Shown: positions 56,287 through 64,000 of the stretch, piece by piece | Numbering within the stretch: the first letter of the stretch is position 1 | Layout: every line of letters starts with the position of its first letter | Assembly (NCBI RefSeq): GCF_030123245.1 | Contig: NZ_CP126101.1 | Span: forward strand, 1,672,501 to 1,736,500 | DNA: 64,000 nucleotides | Source of the DNA: Lysinibacillus pakistanensis | Lineage (GTDB): Bacteria; Bacillota; Bacilli; Bacillales_A; Planococcaceae | Direction: 5' to 3' | Notes under the pieces: generated by a model | What the model saw: the letters and a program-made list of their open reading frames with translations, nothing else | What the model was told of the DNA's origin: nothing | Database searches by the model: none | Translations under genes and position numbers: made by a program

Positions 56287-56433
56287 ATGTTACAAAGCAA
56301 AATAGTAAGCGATGTTGTGAAAGCATGGATGAATAGTGCTGGTCATAGAGCTAAATTCTCAATAAAAGTTACGCAAATAGGCGTAGGACATATGAAGGAT
56401 GGCAACTACTGAACACAAATGTTTACCATTCTC
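56287..56433 (+). pseudogene. CAP/SCP-domain protein C-terminal remnant
   Basis: Translation from 56287 gives SDVVKAWMNSAGHRAK, IKVTQIGVGHMKDGNY, then a TGA stop, then TQMFTIL in the same frame. This matches the end of CAP (SCP/PR1) domains, WMNSPGHRxNI..IGVGY..YWTQMF, with the tryptophan codon changed to stop and the N-terminal part missing. It lies between the membrane protein and the VanW gene. Confidence 0.75.
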
Positions 56434-56557
56434 TGCTATCTGAAGCAGGAGCGGTTCATTTATGAAAATAAATAAAAATGTACAAAAAGCAACACACTAT
56501 CATTGTCAAACGAATAAGATGTTTCTGTACTATAACGTTAGAGGTAGGTGCTTGCTA

Positions 56558-57550
56558 TTGAAAAAACAGTGGATGGTCGCACTGTTTATGTTATGCACAA
56601 TTGGATTATTCGGCTGTCAAGGAAAATCGGAGAATGAGAAACAACAAGAGCAAGAAGTGCAAGATTTAGAGCAGGAACAAAAGGAAAACAAACAGGCTGT
56701 TACTTATGAGCAAAAGCAACAATTGGAGACTGTTGTGGAAATTGTTGATCCCTCCACAAATGCGGTTATACAAACAATTTCTCCAAATGAAATGGGTTAT
56801 GAAAGCGATGTACCATCTTATACAAAGGAAATTGAACAATTGGCAAAAGTGCTGGCAAGAGGAAATGGAGATACAGTTGGCTATGATCAGCGCATGATAC
56901 TTGATAGGATGGATGATAACGGAAAAATAATAAAGGGTAGTCCTTTGATAGTTTTAAAAGAAAAAGAATTGGTAGATAGAATATTAGAGGCTTCAGCATC
57001 TGGTGGTAAAGTCATGATGCCACTTTATATAACAGAAAGCGGTTATTATCTGGAAGATATTCCTTATTTGGCGGAAACCGTTGTTGCATCCTATACCACT
57101 TATTTTAATAATGCTGATGGAGGAAGAAATAAAAACATCGAATTATCTGCAAAAGCGATTCACAATGTCATTGTTGGAAGCGGGGATTATTTTTCATTTA
57201 ACACCGTTGTTGGACCAAGGGATGAGGAGAATGGTTATCAGCCTGCACCAGAAATTATAAATAAGAAGCTGGTGATGGGCATTGGTGGTGGTGTTTGCCA
57301 AACCTCATCAACTTTATTTAATGCAGTAGATCAGTTACCAATAAAATTTGTGGAACGTCATCATCATTCATTAGATGTTGGCTATGTTCCAAAGGGAAGG
57401 GATGCTACGGTATCCTATGGAGGCTTAGATTTTAGGTTTCATAATACAAGTGATGTCCCGTTTTTAATCCAATCTATTTATGGAAAAAATTTTTTAACTG
57501 TTGAGATAAGGACAGCGGAAAAATATGTAGAATTATTGAAAAAAACATAA
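56558..57550 (+). CDS. VanW family lipoprotein
   Basis: A 330-residue predicted lipoprotein. The TTG start at 56558 gives a signal peptide MKKQWMVALFMLCTIGLFGC with the lipobox cysteine C20; an acidic low-complexity linker follows (E, Q, K rich, about 25-55). The VanW domain is C-terminal: KAIHNVIVGSGDYFSFNTVVGPR, GGGVCQTSSTLFNAV, ERHHHSLDVGYVP and DATVSYGGLDFRFHN. VanW proteins are common in Firmicutes, function unknown; this is not evidence of vancomycin resistance. The frame is open upstream to 56462 but gaggtagg favours TTG 56558. Confidence 0.88.
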   Translation: MKKQWMVALFMLCTIGLFGCQGKSENEKQQEQEVQDLEQEQKENKQAVTYEQKQQLETVVEIVDPSTNAVIQTISPNEMGYESDVPSYTKEIEQLAKVLARGNGDTVGYDQRMILDRMDDNGKIIKGSPLIVLKEKELVDRILEASASGGKVMMPLYITESGYYLEDIPYLAETVVASYTTYFNNADGGRNKNIELSAKAIHNVIVGSGDYFSFNTVVGPRDEENGYQPAPEIINKKLVMGIGGGVCQTSSTLFNAVDQLPIKFVERHHHSLDVGYVPKGRDATVSYGGLDFRFHNTSDVPFLIQSIYGKNFLTVEIRTAEKYVELLKKT

Positions 57551-57558
57551 TTAATGCT

Positions 57559-57590
57559 AAAGACACCTCTGCTCAGTGGTGTCTTTTTAA
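57559..57590 (+). terminator. Terminator of the VanW gene
   Basis: A perfect 9-bp stem (aaagacacc with ggtgtcttt) and a T run. Confidence 0.85.
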
Positions 57591-57744
57591 AGGTGTCATG
57601 CTATAGTTAAACTGAGGTATTTCAGTATAATAATGGTTCCATCCAGCACGATAAAGAGGGAGAATATTTTATTGATATGACTCTTTCAATTACCTTATAT
57701 GATGGATGTACCTTAATCGTGTGAATGGGGAAGGGGAAAAGACA

Positions 57745-58569
57745 ATGCATGCAAAGCTGCAGGCAATCATAGACTCAATCGATTTTTACCAGGTAACCTA
57801 TCCAGAAGATGCTTGTATAATTGTAGCAGATACAGAGAAAGTCATTGCCTATAAGCCAGGAAAACAAGTGGATTTAAAGGTTTGTGTTGGTGATTCTGTA
57901 GATAAATATAGTGGAACAACAACTGAAAAGGCACTTAGCTCAGGGAGATTTATCCGAGAAGAGCGAAGTGCTGAGGATTTTGGCATGGCCTATATTGCAT
58001 CTGCACAGCCTATTTTTGAAGGTGGACAAGTAATTGGTGTTATTAGTTCAATCCTTTCAAATGAAAAAATGGATCACATGCGATTACTAGCAACAGAGCT
58101 GTCGAGCTCAGTGGAGGAAATGACTGCGACGAATGAAGAATTAGCAAAGGCAAGTGTAGATGTTTCCGATCGATTAGAGGAACTATCTAGGTTCTCAGAG
58201 TCTATGACTGGTGATATTCAACAAATTAATACTATTGTAGATTTAGTCAAAGATTTAGCGATGAAATCGAAAATTCTTGGACTAAATGCATCCATTGAAG
58301 CAGCTCGTTCTGGTGAGCATGGACGTGGCTTTGCCGTAGTTGCCACTGAGATTCAAAAAATGTCTCAAAGCAGTACCGAAAGTGCGAATAGCATTACAAA
58401 CCAATTAGAGAGTATTAAACAAGCCATCGACCAAGTAAATGAATCAGCAAACCAAATTGCCGCATTTACTCAACAGTTTTCGGCTAGCATGTATAAATTA
58501 ACAGATGCCTATAAAGGTGTTAATAGCACAGCAGAAAAATTAATGCATATTAGTGAAGTGAAAAATTAA
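57745..58569 (+). CDS. Soluble methyl-accepting chemotaxis protein (YfmS-like)
   Basis: A 274-residue chemoreceptor without membrane segments. Residues 1-115 form a small sensor domain (VTYPEDACIIVADTEKVIAYKPGK...), and 120-274 a shortened signalling coiled coil with the conserved hairpin tip IEAARSGEHGRGFAVVATEIQKMSQSS. It resembles the soluble receptor YfmS of Bacillus subtilis in length and layout. ATG 57745 follows ggaaggggaaa. It would signal through CheA/CheW and could be methylated by CheR. Confidence 0.88.
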   Translation: MHAKLQAIIDSIDFYQVTYPEDACIIVADTEKVIAYKPGKQVDLKVCVGDSVDKYSGTTTEKALSSGRFIREERSAEDFGMAYIASAQPIFEGGQVIGVISSILSNEKMDHMRLLATELSSSVEEMTATNEELAKASVDVSDRLEELSRFSESMTGDIQQINTIVDLVKDLAMKSKILGLNASIEAARSGEHGRGFAVVATEIQKMSQSSTESANSITNQLESIKQAIDQVNESANQIAAFTQQFSASMYKLTDAYKGVNSTAEKLMHISEVKN

Positions 58570-58574
58570 AAAGA

Positions 58575-58613
58575 AGGGTATAGCCAATCCATTTTATGGC
58601 CATACCCCCTCTT
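58575..58613. terminator. Hairpin between converging chemoreceptor and HAD genes
   Basis: gggtatagcca pairs with ggccataccc across a loop (atccattttat); an A-rich flank on one side gives a T tract for the minus strand. Confidence 0.6.
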
Positions 58614-58616
58614 AGA

Positions 58617-59234
58617 TTAAATAATATCTAAAATTTCCTTTGGAGCATTTACTTTATATTCAGGCTCTTCCTGTTGAATCACCTCAATAGAATCATATCC
58701 CCAAGAAACCCAAATAATTGGTACCCCGACTTTTTTACATGCTACAATATCTCTTTGTTCATCCCCTATATATAAAACGTCTGATGCCGTGCTGCTGGAA
58801 TCCTTTAAAAATTTCTTCAACACTTTATCCTTCCCAAAAATACGATTTGAGCAAAGTACATTTGAAACACATTGAATACCATTCATTTTTAGAAATTCTA
58901 AAATATTTTCCTGGGAATTGGACGATATGATAAGGATTTTATAGCCTTTCTTATCAATTTCCGTGAGTACATCCTTGATCCCTTCATAAAGATGAACCTC
59001 GTTTAAGGACTGCCGATATAAACGATAAAATTGAGGTAAAATCATAGGTAATTTATACATTGGAAAATCAAATAATTTACTACGCTCTGCCATGGATAAT
59101 TTTTTTAAGGATTCGATTTCCTTAAACTCTATTCCTTTAAATTTATATTTTTGTGCAAGTGTATTCCAAGCTGACGCAAATACAGCCGTAGAATCAGCCA
59201 ATGTGCCATCAAAATCAAAGATGATATATTTCAT
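58617..59234 (-). CDS. HAD family hydrolase (phosphoglycolate phosphatase-like)
   Basis: A 205-residue haloacid dehalogenase phosphatase. Motif I is FDFDGTLADS (7-16), motif II IISS near 101, motif III lysine in KDKVLKKFL and motif IV YIGDEQRDIVACKKVGV. The substrate is unknown; layout is like phosphoglycolate phosphatase/PpaX. aaaggag precedes the ATG on the minus strand. The 350 bases upstream hold no convincing gene; a 34-codon frame at 59359 is not recognised. Confidence 0.88.
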   Translation of the reverse strand: MKYIIFDFDGTLADSTAVFASAWNTLAQKYKFKGIEFKEIESLKKLSMAERSKLFDFPMYKLPMILPQFYRLYRQSLNEVHLYEGIKDVLTEIDKKGYKILIISSNSQENILEFLKMNGIQCVSNVLCSNRIFGKDKVLKKFLKDSSSTASDVLYIGDEQRDIVACKKVGVPIIWVSWGYDSIEVIQQEEPEYKVNAPKEILDII

Positions 59235-59598
59235 TGAAAATGTTCTCCTTTATGTTCTACTTTTATAGACGCTTCTTCCTTGAAAATGTTACGTATCAAA
59301 GAAATCCGATTTAAAGTATTATGACATGATTCTATAGCATATGAAGCAGGTGGTGGTAAATGACTCTGGGTGAGTATTTTTTTCAATATGTTAAATACAA
59401 AATGGATATCGCTATGGTAAATATTGTATCGGAAAATGATGCCATTGAATATGAAAAGCATTGACGAATTACAAACAATATTAATGATATAGCAATGCAA
59501 GATAGTACAGTTTGTAGGTCTTTTTCTAGCGTTTGCAACATATATCTAATCATGTCGAATTATGTAGTTTGAATGTAATATTGGAAGGAGGTCACGAT

Positions 59599-60499
59599 AT
59601 GATTCCGAAATATCCTTATATTGGATATGAAACGAAGTGTAAGCAAGTTCCCATCACATTCCCTCCGCAGCATCAAGATATACAGCCAGGGCTAGAATAT
59701 GTTATGCAACCAATTCCTATTTCTGACAATCCGGCATACAAAGGAAGTGGAAAATTACAGGGGAAAATCGCCATAATTACTGGGGGAGAAAGTGGAATTG
59801 GTCGTGCTGTTGCTATTGGGTTTGCAAAGGAAGGAGCTCATATGACTATTACCTATATGCCACATGAACGATCTGATGCAGAAGCAACGAAGCAAATGGT
59901 GGAGGCATGGGCAGTCCATTCTATTGATTGAAGGGGACTTACGTCATCCTGAGTTTTCTAAGGAAGTAGTAAGAAAAACGATGGACTGTTTTGGTAAGCT
60001 AGATATACTGATTTTAAATCAAGGTGTCCAATTTCCGCAGCAAAGCATTTTGGATATCTCAAATGAACAATTGTATGATACGTTTGAAACCAATATTTTT
60101 CCGCATTTTCATATGACAAAGGCAGGATTACCTTATATGAAGCAGGGTGGGGAAATTATTTCCACTGCTTCCGTGACAGCTTACGCTGGGGCTCCGTTAC
60201 TTGTCGATTATTCCTCCACGAAAGGAGCGATTGTCTCTTTCACTAGGTCTTTATCCTTACAATTAGCGAGAAAGGGAATACGAGTGAATGCAGTTGCCCC
60301 TGGCCCAATTTGGACACCACTAATTGTCTCTAGCTATTCAGCAGAATATGTCAAAACATTTGGCTTAGAAACACCGATGAAGCGAGCAGGTCAGCCATTT
60401 GAGCTTGCACCTACTTATATTTATTTAGCTTCTGATGATTCTTCTTTTGTTACTGGTCAGGTTTTGCACGTCAATGGTGGCATCATGACGGAAACATAA
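59599..60499 (+). pseudogene. SDR family oxidoreductase (YhdF/YhxD-like), frameshifted
   Basis: The first part (59599-59931) has the N-terminal extension QPGLEYVMQPIP and the cofactor loop TGGESGIGRAVAIGFAKEGA; it runs into a stop after MVEAWAVHSID. The rest, ILLIEGDLRHPEFSKE...NQGV...TASVTAYAGAPLLVDYSSTKGAI (catalytic S, Y, K)...GQVLHVNGG, is in the next frame. Removing one base near 59905-59912 would restore one protein of about 299 residues. Relatives in Bacillus are general-stress dehydrogenases. It may be a recent mutation or a sequencing error. aaggaggtc precedes the ATG. Confidence 0.85.
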
Positions 60500-60550
60500 G
60501 TATCTATTTGCTATTATAAATAGCAGATATATTGCTAAGGGAGAAATGAT

Positions 60551-61429
60551 ATGGAAAATACTCGACCTATTGATAAACTATTAGATTTTGCTAAAAAGGA
60601 TGAACGCATTCGAGTAGTAGGAATGGAGGGTTCAAGAACAAATCACAATGTGCCAAGGGATGATTTTCAGGATTATGATATTTCCTTTGTTGTAACTGAT
60701 ATGGCAGCTTTTCTTGAAAATAATAAATGGATTGATTTCTTAGGCGAGCGATTAATAACACAAACCCCAGAGGATATGGAATTATTTCCACCAGAACTAG
60801 GCAATTGGTTTTCCTATTTAATGTTATTTATCGATCATTCAAAAATTGATTTGACTCTAGTCCCTATTGAAGAATTGGAGCTTTATCTTGAAAATGATGG
60901 ACTTTTAGAAATCATTCTGGATAAAGACCAGCGCTGTTTAAATGTTCCTGAAGCAACAGATGTTACGTATCATGTACAAAAGCCAAGTGCACGTTCATTT
61001 GACGATTGTTGCAATGAATTTTGGATGGTTTCAACTTATGTAGTAAAAGGCATTTGTCGCAATGAGCTTCTTTTTGCCAATTACCATTTTGAACATATTT
61101 TACGGGAAGAATTACTTCGAATGCTATCTTGGCGAGTTGGCTTTGAAACAGAATTTAGCTTAAGTGTTGGCAAACGTTATAAGTATATATCTCAGTATTT
61201 ACATGCAGAGGAAGTTTCACAATTGATGGGGACCTTTGAGTTATCCTCTAAAAAAGCTATATGGCAAGCATTATTACTAGCCTTTGATTTATTCGCAAAG
61301 GCATCACAGCAAGTGGCTACAAGGCTTGAAGTAGAATATCCTGTTTATGAAAAGAATATAAGAGTGTATGTGGATGAAGTTTATCAGAAATTTTTAGTAA
61401 ACAATTTTGTGGATAATATTATAAAATAG
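60551..61429 (+). CDS. Aminoglycoside 6-adenylyltransferase family protein (AadK-like)
   Basis: A 292-residue nucleotidyltransferase of the ANT(6) family. The catalytic site is in VVGMEGSRTNHNVPRDDFQDYDISFVV (G-S plus D-x-D), with KIDLTLVPIEE supplying the third acidic residue. The C-terminal helical domain is complete (FDDCCNEFWMVSTYVVKGICRNELLFANYH). Chromosomal members such as AadK of Bacillus subtilis give low-level streptomycin modification; whether this one does is not known. gggagaa precedes the ATG. Confidence 0.9.
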   Translation: MENTRPIDKLLDFAKKDERIRVVGMEGSRTNHNVPRDDFQDYDISFVVTDMAAFLENNKWIDFLGERLITQTPEDMELFPPELGNWFSYLMLFIDHSKIDLTLVPIEELELYLENDGLLEIILDKDQRCLNVPEATDVTYHVQKPSARSFDDCCNEFWMVSTYVVKGICRNELLFANYHFEHILREELLRMLSWRVGFETEFSLSVGKRYKYISQYLHAEEVSQLMGTFELSSKKAIWQALLLAFDLFAKASQQVATRLEVEYPVYEKNIRVYVDEVYQKFLVNNFVDNIIK

Positions 61430-61460
61430 TGTTATCGTATGATTAAGCTAAATAAAAATC

Positions 61461-61574
61461 CTTCGGGGTAGGGTGAAATTCCCAATCGGCGGTGATGAAG
61501 CAATTCAAAGTCCGTGAGCGAAAGCTGATTTGGTGCAAATCCAAAACCGACAGTGACAGTCTGGATGGGAGAAG
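61461..61574 (+). promoter_or_regulatory. FMN riboswitch, copy 1
   Basis: The 114-base RFN aptamer carries all landmark blocks: cttcggggtagggtgaaatt, ggcggtgatgaag, gtccgtgagc, aaaaccgacagt and gtctggatgggagaag. The closing P1 stem is extended by atcc/gggt. In the free state gatgggag (61564-61571) can pair with cttcccatc (61646-61654) of the downstream terminator, an expected antiterminator. It differs from copy 2 at only two bases. Confidence 0.95.
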
Positions 61575-61644
61575 GGTAAAAGTGCAATCTTTTTAAATTC
61601 GAATGAATTTATAAGGATTATTTGATTATGCTTTTATGTTAACT

Positions 61645-61677
61645 ACTTCCCATCGTTTAGATTGGGAGGTTTTTTTA
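61645..61677 (+). terminator. Terminator controlled by FMN riboswitch 1
   Basis: An 8-bp stem (acttccca with tgggaggt, one G-U) with a ten-base loop, followed by TTTTTT. It lies between the two aptamers with no gene in between. Confidence 0.85.
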
Positions 61678-61707
61678 TTTAGTGAAAAAATTAAATAGCT
61701 GCATGTT

Positions 61708-61821
61708 CTTCGGGGTAGGGTGAAATTCCCAATCGGCGGTGATGAAGCAGTTCAAAGTCCGTGAGCGAAAGCTGATTTGGTGCAAATCCAAAACCGACAG
61801 TGATAGTCTGGATGGGAGAAG
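61708..61821 (+). promoter_or_regulatory. FMN riboswitch, copy 2
   Basis: A second 114-base RFN aptamer, identical to copy 1 except at two bases (a to g in gcagttc, c to t in gatagt). Its P1 extension (tgttcttc with gaagaac) differs from that of copy 1 but is also paired. A 67-codon frame that starts inside it (61739) is not a gene. Confidence 0.95.
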
Positions 61822-61900
61822 AACGATGAGATGGCGGCCTATGAAAAATATGGGATTTCATAAGGTTTATTTGCTGACGTCTTATTTATATAAACTCCCA

Positions 61901-61929
61901 AACCCCTTTCAAGCGAAGGGGGTTTTTTC
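61901..61929 (+). terminator. Terminator controlled by FMN riboswitch 2
   Basis: A 10-bp stem (aacccctttc with gaagggggtt, one G-U, loop aagc) followed by a T run. Confidence 0.88.
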
Positions 61930-61954
61930 TTTGATGGGATAGAACGCTTAAAGT

Positions 61955-62046
61955 GATTGATAGCATTAGAAAAGCGAAGGATTGACCTCAAAAACTTGAT
62001 GGATAGAATCCCAAAACCGATGGATAGAGCCTTTAACGCGTAGAAA
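61955..62046. repeat. Degenerate 22-bp tandem repeat before ribE
   Basis: Three to four units share aaaacttgatggatagaatc, with neighbours aaaaccgatggatagagcc and gtgattgatagc. The core matches the repeat at 4490-4600. It lies between the second riboswitch terminator and ribE. Confidence 0.6.
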
Positions 62047-62062
62047 GAAAGTAGGTGGAAAA

Positions 62063-62701
62063 ATGTTTACAGGGATTATTGAGGATATTGGCACAGTGAA
62101 AACCTTGCAAACAGATCAGCAAAGTATGAAAATAACGATTCTTTCAGCAAAAATGATAGAGGATGTAAAGCTCGGAGACAGTATAGCTGTCAATGGCGTT
62201 TGTTTAACAGTGACAAATTTTACGGATCAAGAGCTAACGATGGATGTCATGCCAGAAACGGTGAAGGCAACAAATTTGCAGCAGCTTGCTGTAGGAGACC
62301 CAGTTAACTTAGAGCGTGCCATGCCTGCAAATGGAAGATTTGGTGGCCATTTTGTAGCAGGGCATGTGGATGGAGTAGGGAAAATAGTACGTAAACGACC
62401 ATTAGCAAACGCAGTTTATATCGATATTGAGCTATCCGAGGATTTAACAAACTATTGTATTCCAAAAGGCTCCATTACGATTGATGGTACGAGCTTAACG
62501 CTTTTTCACGTTGAGCAAAAAAGTGTCACAGTATCACTGATACCACACACGTATAAAGAAACTATTTTAGGTATGAAGAAAATTGGCGCTCCAGTGAATA
62601 TTGAAACGGATTTAGTTGGAAAATACATTTTGCACCAGCTAAAGCATAGTCAGGAAGCACCAACTATTACGAGAGACTTTTTAGCACAAAACGGATTTTA
62701 A
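62063..62701 (+). CDS. ribE: Riboflavin synthase alpha subunit
   Basis: Dismutates two 6,7-dimethyl-8-ribityllumazine to riboflavin. The 212-residue protein shows the internal duplication: [10 protein letters not shown]...NGVCLTVT and [11 protein letters not shown]...IDGTSLTLF. gtaggtgg precedes the ATG. It is the first gene after the riboswitches; ribD, which usually comes first in Bacillus, is missing. Confidence 0.96.
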   Translation: MFTGIIEDIGTVKTLQTDQQSMKITILSAKMIEDVKLGDSIAVNGVCLTVTNFTDQELTMDVMPETVKATNLQQLAVGDPVNLERAMPANGRFGGHFVAGHVDGVGKIVRKRPLANAVYIDIELSEDLTNYCIPKGSITIDGTSLTLFHVEQKSVTVSLIPHTYKETILGMKKIGAPVNIETDLVGKYILHQLKHSQEAPTITRDFLAQNGF

Positions 62702-62724
62702 CAAAAAGTGAGGAGGTGCCAATA

Positions 62725-63342
62725 TTGCTGCATACAATTGAAGAAGCAATAGAGGATTTAAAACAGGGCAAGATGATTATTGTAGTAGACGATGAGGATC
62801 GAGAAAATGAAGGAGATTTATTGGCTTTAGCAGAGTATATGACACCTGATACGATAAACTTTATGGCGACATATGGAAGAGGACTTATTTGCACACCAAT
62901 TACACAGCAGCTCGCACAAAAATTAGCCTTACAACCGATGGTAAGTAATAATACAGACAATCATCAAACAGCATTTACCGTTAGTATCGACTATATGGAT
63001 ACAACGACAGGAATAAGCGCCTTTGAACGCGCAATGACAATTAAAAAAATGATTGAACCACAAGCGAAGGCAAATGATTTTCGTAGACCAGGCCATGTAT
63101 TTCCGCTAATCGCAAAGGAGAATGGTGTGTTAGAGCGTAGGGGTCACACTGAAGCAACCATTGATTTAGCTAAGCTTTGCCACAGTATCCCCGCAGGCAT
63201 TATTTGTGAAATTATGGGGGACGATGGAAAAATGCTACGCTTCAATGAACTAGTCAACTATGCAGCGCATCATCAGCTAAAAATAATTTCAATTGAAGAA
63301 TTGGCGTTATATCGCCAGCAAAATCTCAAAATGACAATTTAA
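62725..63342 (+). CDS. ribB: 3,4-dihydroxy-2-butanone 4-phosphate synthase (RibB only)
   Basis: Converts ribulose 5-phosphate to the four-carbon precursor of the lumazine. The 205-residue protein has the acidic metal loop [13 protein letters not shown] and [23 protein letters not shown]. It stops where Bacillus RibA (GTP cyclohydrolase II) would begin, so this is a single-domain RibB. TTG 62725 is chosen because aggaggtg lies six bases upstream; GTG 62716 is inside that site. Confidence 0.93.
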   Translation: MLHTIEEAIEDLKQGKMIIVVDDEDRENEGDLLALAEYMTPDTINFMATYGRGLICTPITQQLAQKLALQPMVSNNTDNHQTAFTVSIDYMDTTTGISAFERAMTIKKMIEPQAKANDFRRPGHVFPLIAKENGVLERRGHTEATIDLAKLCHSIPAGIICEIMGDDGKMLRFNELVNYAAHHQLKIISIEELALYRQQNLKMTI

Positions 63343-63359
63343 AAAAGGAGAATTTAGAA

Positions 63360-63827
63360 ATGGGTAAAACATTTGAAGCACAATTAATTGGTACAGACTT
63401 AAAAATTGCTATCGTAGTAGGTCGATTCAATGAATTTATAACAAGTAAGTTATTAGACGGAGCCCTCGATGGTTTAAAGCGTCACGGTGTAGATGAGGAC
63501 TTTATTGATGTAGCATGGGTTCCTGGTGCATTTGAGGTTCCATTTATTGCAAAACAGCTTGCAGAAACAAAGAAATACGATGCTATCATTGGTTTAGGAA
63601 CAGTGATCCGTGGCTCGACAACACATTATGACTATGTATGCAATGAATCGGCAAAAGGAATCGCCAACGTATCATTAACAACAGATGTACCTGTCATTTT
63701 TGGCATTGTGACAACTGAAAATATTGAGCAAGCTATTGAGCGTGCAGGTACAAAATCAGGCAATAAAGGCTATGATTCCGCAATGTCTGCTATCGAAATG
63801 GCGAATTTAAAGAGAATGATTGGCTAA
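63360..63827 (+). CDS. ribH: 6,7-dimethyl-8-ribityllumazine synthase
   Basis: Condenses the four-carbon unit with the ribitylamino-pyrimidine to give lumazine. The 155-residue protein has [36 protein letters not shown] and [20 protein letters not shown] with the active-site histidine. aaaaggagaa precedes the ATG. Last gene of the operon seen here. Confidence 0.97.
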   Translation: MGKTFEAQLIGTDLKIAIVVGRFNEFITSKLLDGALDGLKRHGVDEDFIDVAWVPGAFEVPFIAKQLAETKKYDAIIGLGTVIRGSTTHYDYVCNESAKGIANVSLTTDVPVIFGIVTTENIEQAIERAGTKSGNKGYDSAMSAIEMANLKRMIG

Positions 63828-64000
63828 AACAAAGTTTGAATTTATCTAAAGTATCTTATCTGTAAAACCTGAATATTTTAAACAAGCATGGGGAAAATAT
63901 TGTGTAAGTATATGGATGCATGTACGAATCTGGAGCTGACTCAGTAGGAGATGATGAGTATTCAAATGGAACAAATCATAAATTTGCAAACTTTGAAGGC
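63828..64000 (+). other. Window edge, possible partial coding frame
   Basis: No terminator for ribH was seen. From ATG 63920 a frame stays open to the edge (MYESGADSVGDDEYSNGTNH...), without a visible ribosome site. It may be a gene running on, a remnant, or chance. Confidence 0.25.

Noticed and set aside
56558..57550. VanW gene as a vancomycin-resistance marker
   Set aside because: No vanHAX or vanRS genes are near, and VanW-domain lipoproteins are common housekeeping proteins in Firmicutes.
59359..59466. 34-codon frame MTLGEYFFQYVKYKMD... between HAD and SDR genes
   Set aside because: No ribosome site, no similarity I recognise, and an equally long frame on the other strand; likely chance.
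61739..61942. 67-codon open frame starting inside the second FMN riboswitch
   Set aside because: It begins in the aptamer, has no ribosome site, runs through the terminator and its sequence is dictated by the riboswitch.

Overview
The window is a low-GC Firmicute chromosome segment. Gene order follows the Bacillus subtilis hepS-menG-hepT-ndk-cheR-aro...qcr...dapB...birA-panBCD-dinG backbone. Protein flavour (DUF378, PucR-linked pyrimidine catabolism, standalone RibB) fits Lysinibacillus or a close Planococcaceae/Bacillaceae relative. The genus is an inference from synteny and protein similarity; no database was searched. No tRNA, rRNA, CRISPR array, prophage or intact insertion sequence was recognised.

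Region 1 (1-3.2 kb) makes the heptaprenyl tail and methylates the ring of menaquinone (hepS, menG, hepT), followed by ndk. Region 2 (3.2-8.8 kb) is an accessory insertion between ndk and cheR: a secreted triple-SH3b protein, a three-gene acyl-CoA set (thiolase, SDR, acyl-CoA ligase) and a small membrane protein. Region 3 (8.8-16.3 kb) is cheR and the aromatic supraoperon aroC-aroB-aroH-hisC-tyrA-aroA, from which the trp genes are missing. Region 4 (16.4-28.9 kb) holds ypiA/ypiB/ypiF, the menaquinol:cytochrome c reductase qcrABC, ypjA, a YugP-like protease, a YitT protein, then mazG-type gene, dapB, mgsA, bshA (without bshB1), cca and birA. Region 5 (28.9-32.4 kb) is inserted between birA and panB: a PadR/DUF1700/DUF4097 envelope-stress-like operon and an autoregulated-looking TetR-CPBP pair. 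Region 6 (32.4-37.7 kb) is panBCD behind a long structured leader, then dinG.

Region 7 (37.7-45 kb) is accessory: a 7TM diguanylate cyclase, an isocitrate-lyase/PEP-mutase family enzyme, an alkylation-repair operon (adaA with a poly-C frameshift, alkA, ogt), a DUF378 protein and a decayed methylmalonate-semialdehyde dehydrogenase. Region 8 (44.3-53 kb) is a complete reductive pyrimidine catabolism cluster under a divergent PucR-type regulator: carbamoyl-amidohydrolase, dihydropyrimidinase, PreT, PreA, NCS1 permease and a small unknown protein. Region 9 (53-61.4 kb) is mixed: amino-acid permease behind a perfect palindrome, a laccase-domain protein, a membrane protein with a Pyr4/PaxB-like terpene cyclase signature, a CAP-domain pseudogene, a VanW lipoprotein, a soluble chemoreceptor, a HAD phosphatase, a frameshifted SDR and an ANT(6)-type adenylyltransferase. 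Region 10 (61.4-64 kb) is a reduced riboflavin operon ribE-ribB-ribH behind two nearly identical FMN riboswitches, each with its own terminator.

The most unusual items are the tandem FMN riboswitches over a reduced rib operon, a two-copy structured intergenic element (18331-18592 and 39730-39890) whose outer stem differs in sequence but is preserved in pairing, the unexplained panB leader, the membrane terpene-cyclase-like protein, and the 7-C frameshift in adaA.
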